Assembly: GCA_947179485.1 (NCBI GenBank)
Contig: OX359245.1
Location: 51,633,067 to 51,697,066 of the forward strand
Length of the DNA stretch: 64,000 bases
Reading direction: 5' to 3'
Origin: Allacma fusca
Lineage: Eukaryota; Arthropoda; Collembola; Symphypleona; Sminthuridae
The first letter of the stretch is position 1. Every line of letters starts with the position of its first letter. Under the pieces are notes generated by a model. That model did no database searches and was not told the DNA's origin. It saw only the letters and a list, made by a program, of their open reading frames with translations. The position numbers and the translations under genes are program-made. Below, piece after piece: positions 10,206 through 20,913 of this stretch.

Positions 10206-12781
10206 ATGGACAACATATTTAAAATTAGCATTTTGCTTTCCCATGGGATATTTTCCCTGTATATTGATCCAATGGAACGGGTCAATTTGCATCCTCTCAC
10301 TGACAAACACAAGCACTGTATTGTTTACATTTTTCAAATCAAGGAACCGATTGACTACAGTAAAATCCAGAGCCCTTTTCTGCTCACCGTTTTCCCGATG
10401 CAACAAGTCTTGTGGAGGTACAATCAGGGTTGGGGGTTTTTTTGGTTTTTTTCAAAAAAACCAAACAACCAGGTTTTTTTGGTTTAAACCGGGTTTTTTG
10501 GTTTAAACCAGGTTTTTTTGGTTTAAACAAATTTTCAATCCAAAACATTCATTAATATACAAAAACATGTGAATTTGAACAAATTTACTTATTTCCAAAA
10601 CTCAGTAAGTATCACAAAGTGTTAAATATTTAATAATTTTGATATAATTTTAACGATAACTTTGCAGCATAAACTTAAGTTTTGGCGTTTTTCATTCTAC
10701 AAACGATTCCGAATTTCTAAATGTACAAGACTAAAAGCTAGTAGTATTATTTACTTCACTAAAGTTTGACTGCACAAAATCACAGTAACTGCACAAGTTT
10801 TGTGCACGACGAAATATAAGCATTTTGGATTGAAAGTATTAAAATTTCAGGTGTTTGGTTTAAACCATTGGTTTTTATAAAAAAACCGTTTGGTTTAAAC
10901 CATGGTTTAAACCATGGTTTAAATCATTTGGTTTAAACCAAACCAACCCTGGGTACAATAGAACAAGGGCGTTCTTTATGGCAAAAACCCAAACCCTTTA
11001 CATCGAAAAGCTCTCACGTATACATGGAGGAAGGATTTTCAGGGCGAGAAATTTGGTGTGCAAGACTACATTCGTCACATCAGCGGATGTTTTCGATGAA
11101 TCAAATTTCCAATATTCGCCGCAAAGTCCTGGACTCACCCTTGTCGAGTATATTTTTAATATGTATTATATGAAAGCAAAAATGAATGACTTGATCATTT
11201 TAATTACTCATAATTCCACGGTCACGGAATTTATTGTCAAAGCCACAAGGACAATAAAAAAAGAAGTTGGGTTTCATGCACAAGTATTCGTTTAGTTCCC
11301 GAAAGTTGGAGCTCTGCAGGAAGACACGTACTCTGGCTATTATGCGTGTTGGTTCTCGGTTGGATGCATGATCGAATTCAACTGCTCTGACCCCAGCTGC
11401 TTAGATTCTATGTGGCAAGTTTTCAACACTGCCACCAATTTCGGGAAAAAAATCCGACTGGGAACAACCAAATTTATGAATACGCCTCTAATTCGACCTC
11501 AAGCCTTCCTTGGAAGTCCATTCCAACGGAAGAAATCCTGGACACTTCACGAAACCATCCATGTTTTCTTATTAGATTATGTGGACTCCAATTTTACTCT
11601 GTCTCAAAACTTGTACAAGTAGATATCCGAAAACACCCTCTATTAGTTATAATCGTTATCAAATCCAAATTACTAGAACCGACATCTGGATATTCCCACT
11701 CTCCCACAGATCCGGGTTTAATTTTATCACATCTGATGGCGTGGCTGCTGTGACGCACGAATACAGCTTGTACACAAGCCTGATAGAACCGACCGTTTGG
11801 CTTTGTTTACTGGGAGCCATATTTGTGGTGGCTTCAGCCCTGTCCTCAGAAACATTTCGCTCTGGTGGATTAAGGAAATCCTTCTTTCAAGTAATGTTTG
11901 ACCTATTCGCCAACCTACTAGAGCAAGGTTGGGACATGGGGAAAGTGAGTGTAAATACTGGGAAGGGAATGATAAGAGCTTGGATTGTGTTGAGTTGGCT
12001 CCTGACTGGGATTGTCATTTCCAATGGTTACAAGGGCCTCCTCAAAGCAGCATTCTTAACTAAAAATGAATTCACCACGACATGGTGTCGATTCAATCAA
12101 ATCCAGGATTTTATTTGGTACGTCCCTGCGGGTCACTCATCCCATAAGAATATAACGTGGGAAACGAACCATCAGGATGATGACACTGCCTGGAAATACT
12201 GCACTGCGGACATGGCGTACCCAAACAGCCTTTTTGGCGACAATGTTCTTGTCTCAGGAAGAAGTAGGATTCCGCATGGACTGAGAAATAAGACAGTACA
12301 TCCAAAACAACTCCGATGCATCATTCCTGGAGAATTTGACTTAGTCATTAAAAGGAACCTTACCGCAAAGAAAACTGCACTTGTTGTACACTCCTTTGCT
12401 TTGGACTATTTCTGGGACAGGGTTAGAACGACTATGGAGGCAAATCATCTGAGGTTTGCTCACAATAGGAAAATTGTGGATCCGTTTTTGAGAGATACGA
12501 TGTTTGTTGTTGTTCATAACCCAATTGTGGAGGAATATGATTACTTGGGGAAAAGGGTTCATGTAATCGTGAGCAGTGGCCTGTACTGGTTTTGGGGAAA
12601 ATGGGATAAAATAAGGTTCCCTAAAAAGGTTCCTAAATTCAAGATCAGTTCGGAATGGGGAATCAAAGCGTTGTCCATGGAGAGCTCTTTAATGCTTGCA
12701 TTGGTTGCTTTTTTCTGGACTACCTTGATAATCGCATTGGTTTTCATCATAGAGTGCTCTGCCGTTTCATTTTGGAATTAG
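10206..12781 (+). pseudogene. IR-like receptor copy 2, multiply broken
   Basis: Homologous to copy 1 over its whole length, from the ATG at 10206 (signal peptide MDNIFKISILLSHGIF) to the stop at 12779-12781. Three lesions are visible. A 527-bp hAT-type element plus its target duplication splits the frame at 10425. A TTG-to-TAG change gives a stop at 11293-11295. A 4-base gain near 11621 brings a stop at 11620-11622 and a frame change. The 3' 400 codons, with TM1, pore, TM2, S2 lobe and TM3, are otherwise open and very close to copy 1. It also lacks the long 5' flank that copies 1 and 3 share. This is a dead gene that could still donate sequence by conversion. Confidence 0.85.
10425..10951. 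mobile_element. hAT-type MITE inside IR copy 2
   Basis: A 527-bp insertion with ends CAGGGTTGG and CCAACCCTG and a perfect 8-bp target duplication GGTACAAT (10417-10424 and 10952-10959). Removing it restores exact alignment to copy 1. Both ends carry many GGTTTAAACC palindromes and T- or A-rich runs. No coding frame was seen, so it is non-autonomous. Confidence 0.9.
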
Positions 12782-14026
12782 TGCCAGGACAATTGGCCCG
12801 TATCTATAGCCATCGTTGATGAAGAGAATCGTTTGGCTGATTTTTACTGTCTGATGACAAAATGGATTCCACAATTTGAGCATTAAACTTCAAGCTGTTT
12901 GATTAATATATAATTACTTTAGGGCATTGCACTTTTGCCCAAAATGCGTGCCCACATGCCTCATATTTTTGCAGCTTGTGAAAGTGTCCTGTTTTTAGGC
13001 AGAGCATGTTGCAATTTTGGGCGTAAGTATGTTTCCAATTCCTTGTTATAATGGAAAAATAGGTTTCTGAGCCCAAAAGTGAAACACCAGGTTAGATTCA
13101 GTATATTCAGCCGAATGTGTGGGTGAGTTACGAGTGACAAAATTGTGAATATCTGAATCTCTGCTTGTTTCGTTAATGTACTGAAAATGCAAAAACAATC
13201 ATATACAGTCAATTTCAATGCCAGGTGGTAGGCACAAACTTTTTTCCTTGTAAATTAGGATCTGAATAGTTCTGCGGAGGTAAGGGGCGGCAATTTTCAG
13301 TGGGTGGTGAAGCTGATTTCTATACTTAAGTTTGTGTAATTACATGTATCGAAATTATCAGCAGTTTTTCACCTGAAAATATCATGATTCATATGCAGAA
13401 AAAATAAATTCAACCATAATTCCTGGAAAAATGGCTCGATTAAAAAATAATTTATGAAAAAATATATTTATAAATATATTTATAAAAATATCTCTGGACG
13501 CCCTCATTAATATGCATATGTATAGACTCATATGCATCTGTCCAGAACGTTGTCGATAGTTTTGAAAAACAAATTCGAGAATAAAATTATTTAGTTACTT
13601 ATTAGCATTGCATAATATAAACAGATGTTTCACAAATTATAATGCCTAATATGAACAGCGGCATCAAAGTTCATTTCATAAATCTGTTATACAAAGTAAT
13701 AAAATCGGTGAAAAGTACACTACGCTTTAACAAGTACCATTAATTTCGAACACCTCAACGTTGAAAAATGATTTTAAAATTCCAACAATAAAATTTAACA
13801 AACCATATGATTGTTATAAATATCCAATGTCTCGACATAAAATAAACCCAATATTGCTCAGTAATGAAAATACTCGTCAAGGGTGTTAAACGCAATGATT
13901 TCCCTCCAAATTTGCCAAGAAAATTTCAAATCGACCGCCAAAATATAAAATTTGTTTTGTTTTATCTCCGATTCTGCACAATCCCTCAAATGAAAATAAA
14001 ATTTTCAAATCGACGTACAATAATTG
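12782..14026 (+). other. 3' flank of IR unit 2
   Basis: Non-coding. It is related to the flanks after copies 1 and 4, and it continues on the far side of the nested transposons at 24700. Confidence 0.6.
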
Positions 14027-14110
14027 CAGCAGTCCAGAGCTTCTACCGGGGTCGGGACACTGGAGGAACCGGGACAAATAATGTCCCAGGGAACAAAATA
14101 ACTGGCCAAG

Positions 14111-14350
14111 TCGTATTCGGGACGGGGACAGAAAAATTGTCCCCATTATATTCGGGACGGGGACAAAAAAACCCATTATATTCGGGACGGGGACAAAAAA
14201 ACCCATTATATTCGGAACGGGGACAAAAAAACCCATTATATTCTGGACGGGGACAATAAAATTGCCCCATTATATTCGGGACGGGGATAATAAAATTGTC
14301 CCCAATATGTTCGCGACGGGACGGGGACAAAAAAAATTGTCCCCATTGTA
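14111..14350. repeat. Minisatellite in the hAT-like arm
   Basis: Imperfect tandem units of about 30 bp, built as TATATTCGGGACGGGGACAA plus A-run and CCCAT. The open frames found here on both strands are by-products of the repeat. Confidence 0.85.
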
Positions 14351-14604
14351 TTCCGGACGGCGCATGCATTTTGGTCGTGTGTATAACGGAACGAGCAAGC
14401 ATAGCAGAACAAGGATAACGTTTCGGCTTCTAATGCTCATGAGTAAACTATTCTGTGAGCAGTATTTGACCTAATGTAAGACATTCGATTTTAGGTCGGA
14501 GAAAACGAAGCTTATTGCACAAAAAATGACTGGTACTTCATATTGGTTTTATAATTAGGATTATTTGATTTTACCATTAGAGCGAAAAAAGGCAAGTTAT
14601 AATT

Positions 14605-15172
14605 TGTTAAGGTCTAATTGATTTTGGGGGGAAATGGAGCTCAGATATGAGGAAATGAAATAAATAAGGAGTAAAATAGGAAATATAGGAGAGAGATTTA
14701 GTGAGGAAAGAACGGAGAGTTAAAAACAGTGTATGGGGGAATGTGCATCAGGCAGAGTGCACACACTCTTGCTGTGAGAGAGAGATGAGACGACGGCCGT
14801 GGGAAATAAGTGCGTATGTAAGATATGGGATTTACTCACGGGATATAGTTTATTGTATATTGTACATACAAAGGTTACACAGTTTGGCTGTTCTCACACG
14901 CGTCTCTTGGTCTTTCTTGGTCTGTGGCTCGGGGTTCTCTCGTCTCTCCGAGACTGGAGAGGCTGGGGTTTATATACGGAGGTGAGCACTTATGTGCCAA
15001 CCTCCGGGAATATTTCCTACATTATTCTGACCAATGGGAATGTACTAAACAAAGGTACCTAATGCATTTTTACAGAGGTTGTTGTATCTTTACCGAACGT
15101 ATATGTACATCAATGTTATAAAATGGTATACTTTAGCTTACAATCAGTTATAAAGCCAATAATGGCTTAACA
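14605..15172 (-). repeat. 3' LTR of the Gypsy element
   Basis: Matches 23601-24168 almost base for base. It ends in TGTTAAG/CTTAACA. It has a TATATAAA box on the minus strand at 14969-14976. The polypurine tract expected just upstream of a 3' LTR is not obvious next to it. Confidence 0.95.
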
Positions 15173-16387
15173 ATCTACCAATTTAGGAAAATGATGTCCC
15201 CATCATTGAACATAGTAGGCGGAGTGAACTTTGTATCATTTTTTGTGATGGTTTCCGAACTGTGCCGAATGAGTTGGATGTGGAGCGGTTTTTTCCTTCT
15301 TGTGCAGTCTTGAACTTGAAGGTGGGTTTATCCTGGCAGACATGTTTGCTAAAGTCTTTTAACATACAGACTTGTAAAAATTGAGTAAAAAGTACAATTT
15401 TGAAGGGATTTTGGTGGTGTAAATTGCACAGGAAAGGGGAAAATTATGTCCCCATAATTTGTGGAGTGGAAAATACAACAAAGTGATTATACAGGGTGAG
15501 TAAAAAACATTTTTTTGTTCGTGTATAAGAAGTTTAGCATAAAGTATGAGTGTAAATGTGTGTGTAAAAGATATTACAAATAAATTTTGTGTGTATTTCA
15601 TAGGGCCGAATGGGGAAGGGTCGATACAATATTGGAGTGATCAATTCTATAAGTATCGGGAAAATAGAAAGTTTCCATGGAAAAATAGAGTGAGTGTTAA
15701 CAGAGTAAATAAAGTGGTGTATCATAAGAGTGGCATAAATGAGTATATCATGTGTAAATGTTTGTGATAATAAAAAGCAATAGAAAAAAATTATTTTAAT
15801 CGTAGATTTCATGAAATTGGTTGGCGCCGTTGTGGATCCAAAAGTTTTATAGCTGCTAATTCAGGGAGAAGGAGATGCGGAGAGTTCTTCAGCTGGAGTT
15901 CCAGAGGATAATTCTGCAGAATGTAAATTGTTCTAGAACTCAAAGATAATCAAAGTGTAATCCTGTATTTTTATTTTCTATAGGGTGACAACAATTTTGT
16001 GATTCTGAATTCTTCTCTCATGGATAAAAGTTCAAAAGTGGTAGTGATAGTTGTTGTTAGGGTAGGGCGAAGGGTCTGGGGGCCGATGCCCTTACGGTCC
16101 TTAGATCCAGGTTAGTTATTTATGATGCTAGTTATTGTATAATGTAGTTTGCTAACATCGTGAACATAAGGGCACTTGGTGGTCGGAGCAATCCAGTGGG
16201 AATTCAAGGCACCTGAGAGGGTCGGGAATCCCTGCCATAGAATGGTGACCTTAGTTCAATGGTGTTTGTGAGTTGCATTATACATGAGGCAGAAATAATT
16301 GACCAAGGCTGAAATTTTCTTGAGTTTCAGAATTGTTGTTTTGAAATTTTGTTAATGTTTTCTTGAGTATAGTAATGTTGAACAAAA
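15173..16387 (-). other. Gypsy 3' untranslated region, no env
   Basis: About 1.2 kb between the pol stop and the 3' LTR. No envelope-like or other convincing frame was seen on the minus strand. A + strand motif TTGGCGCCGTTGTGGATCC near 15822 resembles a retroelement primer-binding site in the wrong orientation for this element. Confidence 0.6.
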
Positions 16388-19300
16388 TTATGAACAGCGA
16401 ACAAGCATTGAATGGAATAAATTTTCCACTGCTTGTATATTATGTCGTGTAGACCTTCGGAATTCGTCATCTTTACGAGTGTAAAAATCTGAGGGGATTA
16501 TTCTTTGTGAATCCTCTTCTAAAATTTGTTGTTGAGTCCTTCTGATTCTTTTTGTAGGCAGTGTAATTGACTCTGATTGTTGTAAATTGGCACCTAATGG
16601 TTCAGTGGGACTTGGTAGTGCCGTAAGTTGATCAATTATCGTAGGTAGGTCAGGTGTGGGATCTTTAGAAGGGTTGGATTCCAATGGGGGAAGGTTACCT
16701 CTTGGGGGAGGGGGGCCTTCCATAGGGGGAGGGGTTTGGGTGGTGCCCTCGGGATCATGAGGTCCTAAAGGGGTCACGCCCGATTTTTCTTTCTCTAAAC
16801 ACTTAGAAATATTTTCAGTGTCAAGTGAGGTCAAAGGGTCTGTATAGTTAATATTTTCCTGTGATAAATTTTGTAAATGTGTGGACGGCTGTGGGTTTGG
16901 AGCTTGATGTGCTGTATTCAATAAAGATGGCAGTTTTAACCAGTTTGGTCGTTCATAATATTTCTTGAGTCTTGATACATGTACGGTCATTGTCTTCATA
17001 GTGGTGCCAGTGGAACCTCTTATTGTGTAGTTAACTGCGGATGGAATGTCAATAATACTGAATGGGCCTTTCCAACGAGGAAGAAGTTTTGTGCTGACAC
17101 CTGTCTGGATTGAAGTGTGCTCCAAGAGCACGTTGTCTCCGATTGCATATGTGACTGTTCGTTTATTCTTGTTAACTCTGGCAGCATATTTTTCGCGGTG
17201 GCGTGTAATAATGTCATGTGTCAATTTCCATAGTGTGTCCATATTCTGAATATTTGGGTGTTCGGGGGAAAACGTGGGGAAGGCATTTCGAAGAGGAGTC
17301 CGAGAATTGAATCCGTGGAGAAGGAAGAACGGGGTGTATCCATGAGAAGAGTATTGGGTATTGTTTAAATGAAATGTTAAGGAGGGTAGTGCTAAGGGCC
17401 AGTCAGTTTTAGCTTCAGCCGTGTACATCGCAAGAGCATCGCCAAGGGTCTGATGTGTTCGTTCGACTAGGCCATTGCTTTGGGGATGAAATGTAGTGGA
17501 AAAGTGGATGTTGAAAGCAAAAATTTTTGAGAGTTCTGAGAGGACAGAATTATTAAATTCTGTACCCTGGTCGGTCTGGATTATTTCAGGCAGTGAGTAT
17601 GAACAGGCTAGTTTGTTGCAGATAAAGTTCGCGATTGTTTTAGCATATGCTGTAGGGACGACGTCAGTGACTAAAAATTTAGTTAGATAGCAGATAGCTG
17701 TGATTATGTAGCGTGGACGACCGGCTTGATTCGTTAGTGGACCCTGGATGTCCATTTGTACTCGTTCAAATGGGCGGAGGGGGATTGGTATATACTGGAA
17801 TTCTCCAGGTTGCTTCTGGCCTCTGGGAGTTTTTCGTTGGCAGATGGGGCAGGATTGAATAAATGCATGGATGTCTTTGGACATGGTCCTCCAGTAAAAA
17901 CTAGTTTGTAGCTTGCGTAAAGTCTTGGTGTGGCCCATATGGCACACAGAATTGTGATGTTTTTGAATTATGTCAGGGACCATTTGCTTGGGAATTACGA
18001 TGAGGGAGGGTTCACCTTGTTTGGAATTGTATTTATACAAAATACCATTAATTAGTGTATACTTTGATTTCAATTTCCAGGTTGTTGGTAATTTAGTAAT
18101 TATTTTTGCCAGTGCTGGATCATTCATTTGTTCTTCTTTGAGGGTAGAAATGCTAATGGTATTAATGGACAAGCAGGCATCATTGTCCGTTTCGAACTTT
18201 TCAGGTTCCCTAAATGGGTTGCGACTGAGGCAATCAGCTACGCGATGTGTAGTGCCTTTTATATATTGGATAGTGATGTCATAGGGCATCAGTAACAACT
18301 GGAGACGTTGGAGTTTCGGATCCAAGTCGTCCTTGGTTTTCATGATATAACAGAGACTGTGGTGGTCGGTTTTGACGGTAAATGGAATTCCTAAGTGATA
18401 TTCTCTTAATTTCACGGTGGCCCATGTAATGGCCAGTAATTCTAACAGTATGATGTTGTATTTTTGTTCGTACTTATTCAGTTTTCGACTGAGGAAATAA
18501 ATAGGGTGTTCATGTCCATCAGGTTGGAGTTGGGTAAGATAGGCTCCGATACCTAGTAAGGATGCATCCGTGTATAGGAATGTAGGTTTACTGGGATCGT
18601 AATGGGCAAGTACTGGGTGACAGAGGAGCAAGTTTTTTAAGGCTTCGAATGCTTGTTGGCATTCTTGTGTCCATTCAAAGGACACATTTTGTCTGGTCAG
18701 TTCTCGTAGTGGAGAGGCTATTTGGGCAAAATGTGGAATGAAGCGTCTAAAAAAGTTGGCCATGCCTAAGAATGACTGGACTGATTTGACATCATGCGGA
18801 GGGGGCATGTGTCTGATTCCATTGAGATTTTCGTTATAGGGTTGGATGCCGTAAGAGGTGATAGTAAATCCAAGGAGGTTAATTTTTTCAAATCCGAACC
18901 TACACTTGGTAGGCTCGAACTTTAAGTTGTGTTCGTTGAATCGGTCAAATTTTTTTCTTAATTTGTTGATGTGCTCATCTATTGTTTGGCTGGCTATGAT
19001 AATGTCGTCGACGTAGGCCAAGGCTGTTGTGTATTTCAAATCTGAGAGAATGACATCTATAAGTCGGCAAAAATGTGAGGGGGAATTCTTCGTGCCAAAA
19101 GGCATCATGCGGTATTGATATTGACCATCCTTGGTGATAAAGCTGAGCTTCTCACGGGAATCTTTGTCCACTGTAATTTGGTGAAAACCTTGGGCAAGGT
19201 CTAAGGTGCTAAAGTATTTCTGGTTCTGGAGTCTCCTTAATATTTCATCAATGCTTGGAAGGGGCCAATGCATGGCCTTTGTGAATTTATTCAAAGATCT

Positions 19301-20851
19301 AAAGTCAATGACCATTCTGGGTTTTCTTATTCCCTCATCGTTAGGTTTCTTTAGGATAATAATTACAGGGCTGGTAAAGGGAGACGTTGAGGGCTCTATA
19401 ATGTGGTTTGCGAGTAATTTTTGTACTTCTGCATTAATAATCTGGTCCTGGTAAGCTGACGTTTTATATGCTTTGTGAGCTACAATTTTGTGTTGTTCCA
19501 GTTCCACTGTAAATGGGATTGTGTCGCATTTGCCTAACTCGTTAGGGTGAAAGGCGAATGAGGTATGGTATTCTTTGAGTAAATTCATGATTTTGGTCGT
19601 ATCATCTGCGTTGAGCTCGGGGTTAATTTTAAAGGAGGCCACTTCGTTATGAAGTTGGGTGTTGTTAATGGCATTAATCGGGATAGGATCCATAGACTGG
19701 TCATGATATTCTAAAGGGGTGATGTGACATAAACCGAGGCCGTCTGGTAAGGTGACTGGAATATTGGTGGGATTAGTGACAAGAAAAAATTTAGAAGTGG
19801 GTGATAGGATGGAGTGTGGAGTAAGGATATGATAATCATTGTAAAGAGAAGGATGAGGTTGAAAATACGTTGGAATATTTTCCTCGCAGGGAGGAGAAGT
19901 TGGAATTGTAACATGGGATCTAGGGCCAATTGTTTGATTTCCTTGTACTCGTAGTACATGATTTGGTTGGGTGTGTGAAACGCACAAAATGGGAAGAGTT
20001 GTAGATGTTGTAGGTTTGTGAGGTATAGTAGGCTGGGAGGATATAGAAGCGGGTATGGTTTTAATATTAGGTCTGCGAGATGTGGAAATTCTACGACGGT
20101 TTGGGTTTGATGACGTATGGTAGTATCCATGTTCAGACTCGTCGGAGGTAGTATCTGTTGTAGTTGAATATTTCAGCGTTGGTCGAGAATATTTTTGTGC
20201 ATGGGAAGTTTTATTTTTCCTTGTGGAAAGGGTTTGAGATGAGCTGTCTGTAAAAGTTGGAAGAGTTTGTGTGGAGGAAGATTGTCGAGCAGGTGTGGAG
20301 GGTTCGTTGGAAGGAGTCAGAGAAGGATCAACGGACTGAACTTCCTGTTCTTTGTCTAAGGGTTGGTGAAGCGTAGCATTCGCCGCTGTCGAGATTAGGT
20401 TCAAGGATCTTTTGGAAACAGATTCTTTTGTTAAAGTAGACTCTGGAAGTGAAATTGGAAGGTCACTTTGGTCTTGCAGGGCTTGTTCATGTTGAAGAAG
20501 AGTGTGAATAAGGGGAACGTGTCCCAAGAATTTATTCCAGAGTGTATTTGCTGTAGTATTTATGATGAACCCAGTTTTCGAGTACAGAAAGTCTGTACCT
20601 AAAATACAGTTGAGAGAAGTCGATGGGGCTACAATGAAGGGATGGTTGAAGGTACATTTACCTATCTTGAATTTGATGAGGGCTATGCCGTTGTTCTGCA
20701 TGGGATTTCCACTAGCATCTACAAGCCTTATTGTACTGGGCAGTATCCTGGATCCATGTGGTACATATGAAGGATGAATAAGCGAAGCTCCAGCTCCTGT
20801 GTCAATGAGACACGGGAGTTTGTGGCCATGGATGGTAATGATGATTTTCAA
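16388..20851 (-). CDS. pol: Gypsy Pol polyprotein: protease, RT, RNase H, integrase
   Basis: About 1487 residues. Protease has the LIDTGAGAS active site (D17). A Ser/Thr/Pro-rich linker covers about 120-330. Reverse transcriptase (about 500-665) has YVDD at 613-616. RNase H has TDAS (D762), E804, D829 and D873. Integrase has a His/Cys zinc-binding region (H965/966 to C1001 and C1004), D1034, D1094 and E1130 (D-35-E), and a GPFSI-type C-terminal module. Domain order PR-RT-RH-IN defines Ty3/Gypsy. The first listed codon is TTG. The frame is open further upstream and overlaps the end of gag in the -1 frame, so synthesis as a Gag-Pol fusion by -1 frameshifting is likely. No disabling lesion was seen. 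Confidence 0.95.
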   Translation of the reverse strand: MKIIITIHGHKLPCLIDTGAGASLIHPSYVPHGSRILPSTIRLVDASGNPMQNNGIALIKFKIGKCTFNHPFIVAPSTSLNCILGTDFLYSKTGFIINTTANTLWNKFLGHVPLIHTLLQHEQALQDQSDLPISLPESTLTKESVSKRSLNLISTAANATLHQPLDKEQEVQSVDPSLTPSNEPSTPARQSSSTQTLPTFTDSSSQTLSTRKNKTSHAQKYSRPTLKYSTTTDTTSDESEHGYYHTSSNPNRRRISTSRRPNIKTIPASISSQPTIPHKPTTSTTLPILCVSHTQPNHVLRVQGNQTIGPRSHVTIPTSPPCEENIPTYFQPHPSLYNDYHILTPHSILSPTSKFFLVTNPTNIPVTLPDGLGLCHITPLEYHDQSMDPIPINAINNTQLHNEVASFKINPELNADDTTKIMNLLKEYHTSFAFHPNELGKCDTIPFTVELEQHKIVAHKAYKTSAYQDQIINAEVQKLLANHIIEPSTSPFTSPVIIILKKPNDEGIRKPRMVIDFRSLNKFTKAMHWPLPSIDEILRRLQNQKYFSTLDLAQGFHQITVDKDSREKLSFITKDGQYQYRMMPFGTKNSPSHFCRLIDVILSDLKYTTALAYVDDIIIASQTIDEHINKLRKKFDRFNEHNLKFEPTKCRFGFEKINLLGFTITSYGIQPYNENLNGIRHMPPPHDVKSVQSFLGMANFFRRFIPHFAQIASPLRELTRQNVSFEWTQECQQAFEALKNLLLCHPVLAHYDPSKPTFLYTDASLLGIGAYLTQLQPDGHEHPIYFLSRKLNKYEQKYNIILLELLAITWATVKLREYHLGIPFTVKTDHHSLCYIMKTKDDLDPKLQRLQLLLMPYDITIQYIKGTTHRVADCLSRNPFREPEKFETDNDACLSINTISISTLKEEQMNDPALAKIITKLPTTWKLKSKYTLINGILYKYNSKQGEPSLIVIPKQMVPDIIQKHHNSVCHMGHTKTLRKLQTSFYWRTMSKDIHAFIQSCPICQRKTPRGQKQPGEFQYIPIPLRPFERVQMDIQGPLTNQAGRPRYIITAICYLTKFLVTDVVPTAYAKTIANFICNKLACSYSLPEIIQTDQGTEFNNSVLSELSKIFAFNIHFSTTFHPQSNGLVERTHQTLGDALAMYTAEAKTDWPLALPSLTFHLNNTQYSSHGYTPFFLLHGFNSRTPLRNAFPTFSPEHPNIQNMDTLWKLTHDIITRHREKYAARVNKNKRTVTYAIGDNVLLEHTSIQTGVSTKLLPRWKGPFSIIDIPSAVNYTIRGSTGTTMKTMTVHVSRLKKYYERPNWLKLPSLLNTAHQAPNPQPSTHLQNLSQENINYTDPLTSLDTENISKCLEKEKSGVTPLGPHDPEGTTQTPPPMEGPPPPRGNLPPLESNPSKDPTPDLPTIIDQLTALPSPTEPLGANLQQSESITLPTKRIRRTQQQILEEDSQRIIPSDFYTRKDDEFRRSTRHNIQAVENLFHSMLVRCS

Positions 20852-20913
20852 GGAGCATGATAGGGAATGAATTGATGTTGGAGTTGCCGACAGTGTAGAG
20901 ATGGTGGGAATTA

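Noticed and set aside
13864-14474. Overlapping 70-131 codon frames on both strands
   Set aside because: They are produced by the 30-bp GGGACGGGGACAA minisatellite, whose unit length is a multiple of three in most repeats.
14701-15121. Identical frames at 14701 and 23697 (94 codons)
   Set aside because: They lie in the two LTRs of the Gypsy element, on the strand opposite to gag and pol. They are not genes.
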